From the NCBI GenBank assembly GCA_050692195.1, contig JBOGVA010000020.1, forward strand, positions 1 through 11,897: a stretch of DNA of 11,897 nt, written 5' to 3'. This document shows, piece by piece, positions 1 to 6,566 of the stretch (within the stretch, counting starts at the first letter, position 1; every line of letters starts with the position of its first letter). The DNA comes from JBOGVA01 sp050692195. GTDB taxonomy: Bacteria > Actinomycetota > UBA4738. The notes under the pieces were generated by a model, which did no database searches, was not told where the DNA came from, and saw only the letters and a list, made by a program, of their open reading frames with translations. A program made the position numbers and the translations under genes.

Positions 1-537
1 GCGGTCCTCCTGCTGTTCGCGGTGCGCCAGCTCGGCCTCAGTCCCGGCACGATCGGCATCGCCCTCGCCCTGGGGAACGCCGGCTTCCTCGGCGGTGCGT
101 TCGTCGCCGCGCGTGCGCCCCGGCGGCTCGGAGTGGGCCCGACGCTGATCGGCGCGGGATTCATGATCGGCGCCGCCTACCTGGCGCTCCCTTTCGCCAC
201 ACGGTCAACCGCGATCCTGTTCCTGGTCATCTACGGATTCCTGGCGAGCTTCGGGGGAGTCATCTACAACGTCAACGCCCGCAGCCTCGCGCAATCGATC
301 ACGCCCGAGCGGATGCTGGGCCGAACCATCGCCACGGCCCGGTTCGTGGTGTGGGGGACCATCCCGGTGGGCTCCTTCGTGGGCGGCGTGCTGGGCGGCG
401 GGATCGGGCTTAGGCCGACCCTGTTGGTCGCCGGGCTCGTGGGGATCGTGGCGTTCGTGCCGCCGCTTCTCTCGCCGGTGCGACGGCTGGGGGCGATGCC
501 GGCCCTCGTCGATTCCGTCGGCGGGGAGGACCTATGA
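1..537 (+). CDS. MFS transporter, C-terminal part (5' end outside window)
   Basis: The open frame runs from the first base to a TGA at 535-537, giving 178 residues of a larger protein whose start lies upstream. It is very hydrophobic with about four membrane segments (for example around residues 16-36, 45-62, 67-87 and 115-150). The loop containing YNVNARSLAQSITPERMLGR, followed by TARFVVWGTIPVGS, is typical of the MFS_3/EntS-like group of drug and siderophore exporters, where the same stretch reads roughly N-x-x-x-R-Q-x-x-x-P-x-x-L-G-R. Family knowledge: proton-driven export across the cytoplasmic membrane. The substrate cannot be read from the sequence. A GTG at position 22 is in frame but is internal to the domain, so it is not taken as the start. 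The gene converges on the secreted protein gene at 577, 39 nt away. Confidence 0.85.
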   Translation, partial: AVLLLFAVRQLGLSPGTIGIALALGNAGFLGGAFVAARAPRRLGVGPTLIGAGFMIGAAYLALPFATRSTAILFLVIYGFLASFGGVIYNVNARSLAQSITPERMLGRTIATARFVVWGTIPVGSFVGGVLGGGIGLRPTLLVAGLVGIVAFVPPLLSPVRRLGAMPALVDSVGGEDL

Positions 538-576
538 CCCAGGGTCGGGCCGCGGGGGCATCATCGCCCTGCTGCC

Positions 577-2340
577 TCAGCGGCGGAGCCGACGGCGGCC
601 GAACAGGGCGGCGGCCGGAAGGAGGACGAGGCCCACCGCCCCCAGCCCCACATCGGCGGCCGATACGCCGGAGGCGGCGGCGCTGATGGTTCCGATCTGT
701 GGGCCCGCGGGTCCGGTCCAGGAGAAGATGTCGATCCCTCGCTGGATATCCGACGCCATGAAGAAGTAGGTCACCGTGTCGCCTTCTCGTTCCGTCTTGA
801 ACACGTCGGCCGTCCATGTGTTGGCGTTCACACCGATCGGAGTGAACGAGGCGACCTCCTCGAACGTCCACCGGCCGTTCTCGTCGATGTGGTAGTCGAC
901 GACCTTGGTTCCCTGGGTGTAGTACGCGGTGACGAATCGCTGCTCGCCAGGGGTGAGCTCCATGACGTGGATGTCGCAGAACGAGGGGGCCGGGATCACG
1001 GCGTCGCTGATGTAGATGGCCCTGGAACCGTCGGGCTGGAGTGCGTAGTGAATGTTGGATGGATCGCTGATGTCGAACGCGTGCGCCCCGCCGTTGCCGT
1101 AAGGGTTGTCGAGACCTGGTTCGCACGAGGAACCGGGCGGAACGACGCCCCCGCCTCGCTCGTCGGTCACGAACATGAAGTTGCCGGTCTCGTCCGGGTC
1201 GGCCTCGTGCGACACGGACACGCCCTCGTCCGACCGGACGAAGTTGTTGCTGTTGCAGTTGGTGTTCGGCTGGCCCTCCGGGTGCGGGAAGACGCAGTCG
1301 CGTCCGGGATGGTTGTAGGTCCCCAGGAAGATCCACCCCTGGGCAGAGGGAGAGCCAAGCGAGGGTCGGGTGCAGTCGGTGACCTTGGCGCCGGTCGCCT
1401 CTCCATCCGTGATCGTGCACGGCAGCCGTGTGCCCCTGACGTTGCCGCGGGCGTCGGTCAGGTTCGACACATCGAGGATCAGAGTGGCGTTCAGGGCGGC
1501 GCAGTAGATGCGCCCAGGCCGCGCGGTGATGTCGTGGCATGCCGCCGAGCCCGGATTGAGGTTGTCGAAGTGGACGTCGAGGGCCTGTGTCCAATGGTCC
1601 TGGAAGCGGATCCGGTACACGAGCGGCCGGCAGCCCTCGCGCTTCTTGGCCAGGTCGGACGTGCCGACGGTCAGGCAGCTCCGGATGTCCAGGACGTCGA
1701 TCCACGGCCGTCCGGCGAAGTCGGAGCTGCTGTTGTAGACGATCCATGGCCGGGTGGCGTCAACCGTGACGGTGTGCGAGAACCCGGCGTGCCGGATGAG
1801 GTGGACCTCCCGCGGCTCGAACGAGGGATTGGCGAGGAGGCTGATGTCGATCAGCTCCAGGCCTCCACCTGCCCCGTCGTGGCACCTGCCCGTGGCGTCG
1901 GTGGTGTCGATGAGAAGCTGCGGGTTGCTGTAGCCGGTGACCGCGGCGTCGTGCTGGAGGCCGAGGGTCCCACCGGGGTTTTCGGTCAGGCAGTGGGCCG
2001 AGCCGTGGTCGGCCACCCATTCGGGGGCCACCTCCGAGCCGACCGTGAGCCGGATCATCCGCTGGCCCACGTGATCGACGTCGGCTTGGCCCAGCGTGCC
2101 GGTGGACGCGTAGATGTCCCCGCCCTTCGTGAAGAACTTGAGGTCCGTGCCGGGGTTGGCCGGGAAGTTCTGGATGAACTCCCACGTCCCCACGCCGCGG
2201 GTGATGATGTCCAGCGGGGGCGAGCCCTCGGTGGGGGCCAGCGGCGTCCGGGGGTTCGTATGATCGGCCCCGGCAGGGGGCCCGGTTACCAGGGAGAACA
2301 AGAAAGTGAGGGCCACCAACGCCGATGTACGCCGGGCCAT
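577..2340 (-). CDS. Secreted Cys-rich LVIVD-like beta-propeller protein with C-terminal membrane anchor
   Basis: The protein is 587 aa from the ATG at 2340. It opens with a clear signal peptide (MARRTSALVALTFLFSLVTG, likely cut after AGA before DHTNP). The body has repeated strand motifs of the type LELIDIS, IDVLDIR, LILDVSN, HAFDISDPSN and KVVDYHID, spaced like LVIVD-type beta-propeller blades. It has 12 cysteines in the mature part, consistent with disulfides outside the cell, and several His-rich spots (DHGSAHC, HAGFSHT, SHEADPDETG). The C-terminus is a hydrophobic segment (about residues 560-581) followed by RRRLRR, a stop-transfer anchor; no LPXTG motif is seen. An upstream GTG at 2373 is in frame, but the ATG at 2340 has GGAGG 8 nt upstream and gives the better signal peptide. 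The function is unknown. A metal-binding or methanethiol-oxidase-like activity would be speculation. The gene is divergent from the membrane protein at 2477. Confidence 0.8.
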   Translation of the reverse strand: MARRTSALVALTFLFSLVTGPPAGADHTNPRTPLAPTEGSPPLDIITRGVGTWEFIQNFPANPGTDLKFFTKGGDIYASTGTLGQADVDHVGQRMIRLTVGSEVAPEWVADHGSAHCLTENPGGTLGLQHDAAVTGYSNPQLLIDTTDATGRCHDGAGGGLELIDISLLANPSFEPREVHLIRHAGFSHTVTVDATRPWIVYNSSSDFAGRPWIDVLDIRSCLTVGTSDLAKKREGCRPLVYRIRFQDHWTQALDVHFDNLNPGSAACHDITARPGRIYCAALNATLILDVSNLTDARGNVRGTRLPCTITDGEATGAKVTDCTRPSLGSPSAQGWIFLGTYNHPGRDCVFPHPEGQPNTNCNSNNFVRSDEGVSVSHEADPDETGNFMFVTDERGGGVVPPGSSCEPGLDNPYGNGGAHAFDISDPSNIHYALQPDGSRAIYISDAVIPAPSFCDIHVMELTPGEQRFVTAYYTQGTKVVDYHIDENGRWTFEEVASFTPIGVNANTWTADVFKTEREGDTVTYFFMASDIQRGIDIFSWTGPAGPQIGTISAAASGVSAADVGLGAVGLVLLPAAALFGRRRLRR

Positions 2341-2348
2341 GGCTGCAA

Positions 2349-2353
2349 CCTCC
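2349..2353 (-). promoter_or_regulatory. Ribosome binding site deciding the start at 2340
   Basis: On the minus strand this reads GGAGG with an 8-nt spacer to the ATG at 2340. It lies inside the coding part of the longer GTG-initiated version (2373), which itself has no comparable site. It therefore supports the shorter protein that begins with the signal peptide. Confidence 0.7.
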
Positions 2354-2389
2354 GTCCGTCCAGGGCCGATCACGGCCGGGAGTCGATTC

Positions 2390-2410
2390 GGACTATGCGT
2401 ACCCTAGTCC
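2390..2410. promoter_or_regulatory. Possible operator dyad in divergent intergenic region
   Basis: GGACTA and TAGTCC are perfect 6-bp inverted arms with a 9-nt spacer, in the 136-nt gap between two divergent genes. The flank at 2405-2427 is locally AT-rich (AAATAACTAATCATGCAT), which is unusual for this window and suits a promoter region. No hexamer pair with good spacing to both -35 and -10 consensus was found, so this is only a candidate control site. Confidence 0.25.
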
Positions 2411-2476
2411 CAAATAACTAATCATGCATCTTCGCTCATCGAGGTCTGCCGTGCGGCGGAGAGCTGTCGAAAGGGT

Positions 2477-3712
2477 ATGACGGTGCTGGGCCACGCATTG
2501 GTCGAGCACATTCCGGCCTCGCCCGCGGGTGCGCTCCTGGGACTCTTCCTGGTCGCCGTGATCGCAGACCGGTGGCCCTCGCCATCCGCGAGCCGGCAAG
2601 GCCCCGGGGCGGCTCGAGAGGTCCCTCCGGGACTGGCGCTCGACTCCTGGGCCGGCCGGCTCTCGCCCGCCCAGATGGCCACGCGGGCGCTGGCCGTCGG
2701 AATAGCTGGGCTCGCCGTGGTGGCGGGTCGTGTCGGGTCGGAGGACCAGCTCCGGAACATCGCTCCCGCTCTGGTGGTGGGAGCCGGCTGGCCCTTGCTG
2801 ATCCTGGGCAGCCTCGCCCTCGGGCCTGTGTGGCGGTGGCTGGATCCCTGGGATGGAGTTGGGCGGGCCCTGGGGCTAAGAGAGGTGGCGCCGCAGACCC
2901 TTGCACCTTCGTCGGAGCATGTCTGGCCGGCCCTGGCCCCGGCGCTGCTGTGGAGATGGTATCTGGGCGCGTACGCCGACGCCCTGTCGCCGAGGGCCGT
3001 CGGTGGAGCTATGGGCGTGTATTCCATCGTCACCGTGGCCGGGTGCCTGGCCTTCGGAAGGGTCGCGTGGCTGTCACGGGCGGAGGTGTTCGGGCTGCTC
3101 TTCGGATGGGCTGCCCGGCTTCGCCGTGGACGGCTCGTCTCCTGGACTCCGCCTGCCGGTGCCGAGGCCGTGCTCGGGGCGCTGGCCGGCGGGCTCCTCT
3201 TCGGCGTCGTTCGGCGTTCGTCGCTGTGGGGAACCCTCAACGTCGTGCCGCTGTCGACGCTGTACGCGACGGCCGGCGTGGTTGTGGCCTGCGCCCTGGG
3301 CGCGGGGACCGTCGTCGCCCTCGAACGCTGGGCACGTCGCCTCGGTGCCGCAGGCAGCGTGGCGGCAGCAGTCGTGCCGGCGGTGGCCGCCGTGATCATC
3401 GGCGTGGCGATGGCACGCAACCGGCTGCTCACGAGCGTCCAGCTTCTCCCTGTCCTGGCCAGCGACCCCTTCGGCGCGGGATGGGACCTGTTCGGCACGG
3501 CGGAGTGGGCCATCCAGCCCGATCCCATCGGTGACGGTGGGCGGGCCCTGGTGCAAGCGTTGGCCCTGGTGGCGGGGCACGGCCTTGGAGCGGTGGTGCT
3601 CGGGCGACGCGTGCGTCGGGAGGTGCGACTGCCTGCTGCGCTCGCCCTGTCAGCGCTGCTCGCGTCTTCTGCCCTGGCCCTGGCCCTGGCCCTGGCCCTG
3701 TCGCTGCGCTAG
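2477..3712 (+). CDS. Polytopic membrane protein, fenitrothion hydrolase (FedB)-like family
   Basis: This 411-aa protein has roughly ten predicted membrane segments spread over its whole length, starting with AGALLGLFLVAVIADRW (about 17-33). Two landmarks recall actinobacterial proteins commonly annotated 'fenitrothion hydrolase': GPVWRWLDPWDGVGRALG (about 116-133) and SDPFGAGWDLFGTAEWAIQP (about 331-350). The latter is followed by a segment with a GHG motif. That annotation derives from a pesticide-degrading homologue; the native role in other bacteria is not established, so no substrate is claimed. The start is ATG 2477 with a modest site (GGAGAG at 2458-2463, 13-nt spacer; GAAAGGG is nearer but too close). 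The last residues are ALALALALAL, encoded by a perfect tandem hexamer. The gene ends 12 nt before the convergent gene at 3725. Confidence 0.65.
   Translation: MTVLGHALVEHIPASPAGALLGLFLVAVIADRWPSPSASRQGPGAAREVPPGLALDSWAGRLSPAQMATRALAVGIAGLAVVAGRVGSEDQLRNIAPALVVGAGWPLLILGSLALGPVWRWLDPWDGVGRALGLREVAPQTLAPSSEHVWPALAPALLWRWYLGAYADALSPRAVGGAMGVYSIVTVAGCLAFGRVAWLSRAEVFGLLFGWAARLRRGRLVSWTPPAGAEAVLGALAGGLLFGVVRRSSLWGTLNVVPLSTLYATAGVVVACALGAGTVVALERWARRLGAAGSVAAAVVPAVAAVIIGVAMARNRLLTSVQLLPVLASDPFGAGWDLFGTAEWAIQPDPIGDGGRALVQALALVAGHGLGAVVLGRRVRREVRLPAALALSALLASSALALALALALSLR
3671..3700 (+). repeat. Tandem hexamer repeat, five copies of GCCCTG
   Basis: Five perfect, uninterrupted copies of GCCCTG sit in frame near the 3' end of the membrane protein gene and encode Ala-Leu five times (residues 399-408). 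The unit is 6 bp, so gain or loss of a copy by slippage keeps the reading frame and only lengthens or shortens the last hydrophobic helix. Confidence 0.95.
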
Positions 3713-3724
3713 ATAGTCAGCCGC

Positions 3725-4897
3725 CTACCCGTGCCAGCGGAGGTCCGTGATCCAGGGCAGCTCTTGTGCGGTTCGCGAATCCTTGTTGAGAAGCCGGTGG
3801 AGCTGGCTCCACGCCCGGCCGGGAGAGTTGTCGATCCCCACACAGGGGTCGTCCGACTGCCTGCACGCCGCGCGCTGAGACAGGACGCCGACGATCGTCA
3901 TTCGCATCCCGTGGCGCTGATAGGAGTAGAGGCTCAACCGGTACCACTGAAGGGCCATCGAGCCGCTCGGCGTGTAGATCTGTGGAAGCGGCCAGGCGCT
4001 GCGCGCTCCCCATGAGACGTACCACACGTCTTCCTGCGTCCAGCCGCCCAGGCACCGGCCCCTGGGCGGGCAGCCGGCCGCATCGCCGAAGTTGTAGAAG
4101 GGCCACCGGGCCGCCGAGTCGTATCCGCGCACCCATCGCTTGCTGGCGGCAGGCCCGTTCCACCCGAGCTCGATGTCGCTTGCTCCCGCGAAGCTCACCT
4201 TCGAATCGAGGCCCTCATCGTGCAACCACTCGTTCGCGTGGTTCACCATGCGGGCCCAGGCCCTCCCGTGCCGGGAGGTGACCTGTCGCCCGTAGTTGCT
4301 GGTCCCCAGGGCAACCTGAAGCCGGGTCTGCGAGGCGCGCCCGCTGCATCTGGCATAGCCCCGTGCGTAGGCGTGCCCGGCTCGCTCGATCACGCTGGTC
4401 GAGTGGAACCCGTTGCCGAAGAGGGAGGCGCCCCACCGACCCTGCCGATGCCTGGGGCGGCCAAAGGCCAACACCACGATGGCGTCGGGAACGTTCTTGG
4501 CCGCGCGCATCTTGTGGCCCTCCCGGCATCCCAGGCGCTCGAGGCTCCGGGGGCCAGCCGTGCGCAGGTAGTGGCTGGTGGCCGTGGGGGGCGGACCGCC
4601 ACGCGCCGCGCGCCGCCGCCCGAGGGCGAGCCCGGGATGACCGGATCGTTTGGCCCTGGCGAACGTTGGTCGGTCGAACGGCTCGGCGCCTGCATCCACC
4701 TCTGCGGCGGGCGCGGAGCCACTGCGCAGCGAAGCCTGTGCTGAGGCCGACGAGTTCTTCTCTGAGTTCACCGGGGCCCCCAGCGCCGACGAACCGCGAC
4801 TGGGAGAGAGAGACGATGTCCCCGCGAGCTGCGGGGACATGATGAGGATCGCCAGGAGCGCCAGCACGGCCATGCCTTTCCGGGAGTGCCTTCGCAT
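3725..4897 (-). CDS. Secreted disulfide-type protein of unknown family
   Basis: This is a 390-aa protein with a strong signal peptide: basic start MRRHSRKG, hydrophobic core AVLALLAILIM, cleavage near residue 26. Residues 27-110 are Ser/Ala/Pro/Arg-rich and probably disordered. From about 125 onward a folded domain is likely, with alternating strand-like segments (DAIVVLAFGRP, LQVALGTSNYG, SDIELGWNG around E243, WPFYNFGD, DVWYVSWGA, RMTIVGVL). The pattern, with acidic residues at strand ends, resembles a TIM-barrel glycosidase-like fold, but I do not recognise the family and claim no activity. Six Cys lie in the mature part (including GCPPRGRC and ACRQSDDPC), fitting an extracytoplasmic protein. 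The ATG at 4897 lacks a Shine-Dalgarno because an inverted repeat occupies that place. The in-frame ATG at 4873 (GGAAAGG just upstream) is an alternative with a shorter n-region. Confidence 0.7.
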   Translation of the reverse strand: MRRHSRKGMAVLALLAILIMSPQLAGTSSLSPSRGSSALGAPVNSEKNSSASAQASLRSGSAPAAEVDAGAEPFDRPTFARAKRSGHPGLALGRRRAARGGPPPTATSHYLRTAGPRSLERLGCREGHKMRAAKNVPDAIVVLAFGRPRHRQGRWGASLFGNGFHSTSVIERAGHAYARGYARCSGRASQTRLQVALGTSNYGRQVTSRHGRAWARMVNHANEWLHDEGLDSKVSFAGASDIELGWNGPAASKRWVRGYDSAARWPFYNFGDAAGCPPRGRCLGGWTQEDVWYVSWGARSAWPLPQIYTPSGSMALQWYRLSLYSYQRHGMRMTIVGVLSQRAACRQSDDPCVGIDNSPGRAWSQLHRLLNKDSRTAQELPWITDLRWHG

Positions 4898-4898
4898 C

Positions 4899-4918
4899 GA
4901 CGAACGAGTTCGTTCGTC
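4899..4918. promoter_or_regulatory. 20-bp inverted repeat abutting a start codon, possible operator
   Basis: The arms GACGAACGA and TCGTTCGTC are perfect 9-bp inverted repeats with a 2-nt centre (GT). The site sits one base upstream of the ATG at 4897, where the ribosome binding site would be expected, in the 185-nt gap between divergent genes. The short-spaced dyad resembles operators of TetR-type repressors, and it could also form a hairpin at the mRNA start. No regulator gene lies next to it in the window. The rest of the gap (4919-5082) shows no convincing promoter hexamers. Confidence 0.45.
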
Positions 4919-5082
4919 CCCGAGGCGTGCATGGTGAACCCGGTGCTTGCCTCTGATCTCGTTCTCCCCTCGCAGAAAGGTCGGGGGATGCTCCCATTCG
5001 GTTGAGCGCGTGACAACGAATCCGCCAGGACCCGGTCAGGACATCACAGAAAGAGCCGCCGGAAGCGGGATGATTGGCGGCC

Positions 5083-5490
5083 ATGACGGAGGCAGCCTCC
5101 GAGCGAAGCCTGATGGACAAGCTGGGCGTTCGACCCGAGTCCAGAGTGAGCTTGCTGGGCCTTCGGGACTCCGGGTTTCTGGCCCAACTGGAAGACCGCC
5201 GGGCCGACGTGGCTCGCGGGAGACGCCGGAAGGGATCGGACCTGATCTTCCTCTCGGTCGAGAACAGCAACGATCTTCGCCGGCTCGGCGAATTGGAACC
5301 CTACCTCCAGCGGAACGGGGCAGTGTGGGTCGTCTACGCGAAGGGGCGAAAAGACCTGAGACAAGTGGACGTGATCGGGGCGGGCCTCGGAAGTGGGATT
5401 GGTGGACAACAAGGTGGTGCGCTTCTCCGACACCCATACGGCCTTACGTTTCGTCATCCCGAGGGCTCGGCGATGAGCTCCAATGAGTGA
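5083..5490 (+). CDS. DUF3052-like small protein, C-terminus frameshifted
   Basis: The start is ATG 5083 (an in-frame TTG at 5074 is less likely). The frame reads LMDKLGVRPESRVSLLGL, SDLIFLSVEN and NGAVWVVYAKGRKDLRQVDV, a pattern I associate with small cytoplasmic proteins annotated DUF3052 (function unknown). After residue 105 the frame gives an unlikely Gly/Gln/Leu/Arg tail to the TGA at 5488-5490. The +1 frame from base 5399 instead gives LVDNKVVRFSDTHTALRFVI and ends PRARR at a TGA at 5474-5476, which is the expected family ending (GLVDNKVVRFSDTHTA-type). One extra base near 5392-5400 (for example the A at 5398) explains this. The restored protein would be about 130 aa. It could be a real pseudogene-type lesion, an assembly error or, less likely, recoding. 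It probably heads an operon with the epimerase 25-39 nt downstream. Confidence 0.75.
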   Translation: MTEAASERSLMDKLGVRPESRVSLLGLRDSGFLAQLEDRRADVARGRRRKGSDLIFLSVENSNDLRRLGELEPYLQRNGAVWVVYAKGRKDLRQVDVIGAGLGSGIGGQQGGALLRHPYGLTFRHPEGSAMSSNE

Positions 5491-5515
5491 GCCGCGCCGG
5501 CGGTAACCTCATCCT

Positions 5516-6463
5516 GTGGGCACCTTCCTGGTCACCGGCGGAGCCGGTTTCATCGGCTCTCATCTCTGCGACCGGCTCCTGGCGGAGGGCAAGCGGATCG
5601 TGGCGGTGGACGACCTGTCCGTCGGCCGGATCGCCAACCTCTCCCAGGCTCGGACCTACGGTCAGCTGTTCACCTTCCACAACATCGACATCCGGCTGGA
5701 GGAGCTGCGGACCATCTTCGAACGGCACCGGCCCGAGGTGGTGATGCACCTCGCCGCTCAAGCCTCGGTTTCGGTGTCGGTCTCGGATCCCACGTTGGAC
5801 GCCAGCGTGAACGTGCTGGGACTGCTGAACCTGCTGGAGGTGGCCGCGGCCACCGGTACCCGCAAGATCGTGTTCGCCGGTTCAGGGGGGACGCTGTACG
5901 GGGAGCCACGGGCGCTTCCGGTCAAGGAGACCGCTCGGCGGAGCTCCAGGCCGTCCTCCCCCTACGGGATCTCGAAGGCGGTGGCTGCCGACTACCTGGC
6001 CTACTACCAGCGAAGCCGCGGGCTCGACTACACGGCGCTGGCCCTGGCCAACGTGTACGGCCCTCGTCAGGACCCGTACGGGGAGGCCGGGGTGGTAGCC
6101 ATCTTCGCGGCCCAGATGCTTGCGGGGCAGACGCCCACGATCTTCGGGACCGGCGAGCAGACCAGGGACTTCGTGTTCGTGGACGATGTGGTTCATGCGT
6201 TTTCCCTGGCGGCCGACGGCGCGCCGGGAGCGCTCCTGAACGTGGGGACCGGCCTCGAGACCAGCGTGAATCGCATCTACCAGCTCCTGGCCGGGATCAC
6301 GGGGTTCAACCGGGAGCCCCTGTTCGGTCCCCCGCGCGAAGGCGACATCGGCCGGATCGCGCTTGACGTCGACCTCGCCGGGAAGGACCTCGGATGGCAG
6401 CCCTGGACCGTGCTGGAGGACGGTCTCCGGCAGACCGTCGACTCCGTCCGGGGCCAGGGCTGA
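5516..6463 (+). CDS. NAD-dependent epimerase/dehydratase, UDP-glucose 4-epimerase-like
   Basis: This 315-aa protein has the length and motif order of extended short-chain dehydrogenases. At the N-terminus is the Rossmann motif TGGAGFIGSHL (GxxGxxG at residues 8-14) with an acidic pair D32-D33 after the second strand, which suits NAD. HLAAQ at 78-82 follows, then the FAGSGGTLYGEP strand (120-131) with the candidate active-site Ser/Thr, and the catalytic pair Y150-x-x-x-K154 in SPYGISK. Later come NVYGPRQDPYGEAGVV and RDFVFVDDVV, both typical of GalE-like UDP-sugar 4-epimerases. The likely reaction is C4 epimerisation of a UDP-hexose in the cytoplasm; the exact sugar cannot be fixed, and a related dehydratase or uronate epimerase is possible. 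The start is GTG 5516, since no other start precedes the Rossmann motif in frame. The Shine-Dalgarno is weak. Confidence 0.85.
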   Translation: MGTFLVTGGAGFIGSHLCDRLLAEGKRIVAVDDLSVGRIANLSQARTYGQLFTFHNIDIRLEELRTIFERHRPEVVMHLAAQASVSVSVSDPTLDASVNVLGLLNLLEVAAATGTRKIVFAGSGGTLYGEPRALPVKETARRSSRPSSPYGISKAVAADYLAYYQRSRGLDYTALALANVYGPRQDPYGEAGVVAIFAAQMLAGQTPTIFGTGEQTRDFVFVDDVVHAFSLAADGAPGALLNVGTGLETSVNRIYQLLAGITGFNREPLFGPPREGDIGRIALDVDLAGKDLGWQPWTVLEDGLRQTVDSVRGQG

Positions 6464-6487
6464 CCGGGCCCGGGTGATCGTTTCCGT

Positions 6488-6493
6488 GGAGAG
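6488..6493 (+). promoter_or_regulatory. Ribosome binding site for the 21-codon ORF upstream of kgd
   Basis: GGAGAG lies 7 nt before the ATG at 6501, better placed than anything in front of the kgd ATG at 6563, where the nearest purine-rich run (GGGAGG, 6541-6546) is 16 nt away. This favours ribosome loading at the short ORF. Confidence 0.5.
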
Positions 6494-6500
6494 TGGAATC

Positions 6501-6566
6501 ATGGAAGTAACGACGTTCTCCGATTGGAAGAAGGAGCGGCGGGAGGACCGGCGAAACGATCCATGA
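6501..6566 (+). CDS. Short ORF (21 codons) translationally coupled to kgd
   Basis: ATG 6501 opens a 21-residue reading frame, MEVTTFSDWKKE followed by RREDRRNDP, ending at TGA 6564-6566. The stop overlaps the kgd start as ATGA. It has a well-spaced GGAGAG ribosome site, while kgd has only a distant one. The peptide is highly charged with no membrane segment. I know no family for it. It may be a leader whose translation delivers ribosomes to kgd, or a chance ORF. An in-frame extension further upstream into the epimerase gene exists but looks like shadow coding. Confidence 0.4.
   Translation: MEVTTFSDWKKERREDRRNDP

Noticed and set aside
553..569. Possible terminator hairpin GGGC-ATCATC-GCCC between convergent genes
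   Set aside because: Only 4 bp of perfect stem and no T-run, within chance expectation for this GC content.
889..2421. 510-codon plus-strand open frame
   Set aside because: It lies opposite the secreted propeller gene, is rich in Val/Gly/Arg/Asp, and lacks any domain, while the minus frame has a signal peptide, ordered motifs and a membrane anchor.
2422..3528. 368-codon minus-strand open frame
   Set aside because: It is antisense to the polytopic membrane protein. Its Ser/Thr/Pro/Arg-rich composition is the complement of Ala/Leu/Gly codons, not a real protein.
5044..5457. 137-codon minus frame over the DUF3052-like gene
   Set aside because: It is antisense to a frame with family motifs; the apparent open frame reflects GC bias.
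6464..6473. Palindrome CCGGGCCCGG after the epimerase stop
   Set aside because: It has no loop, no T-run and no conserved partner; short GC palindromes are frequent here, so no function is assigned.
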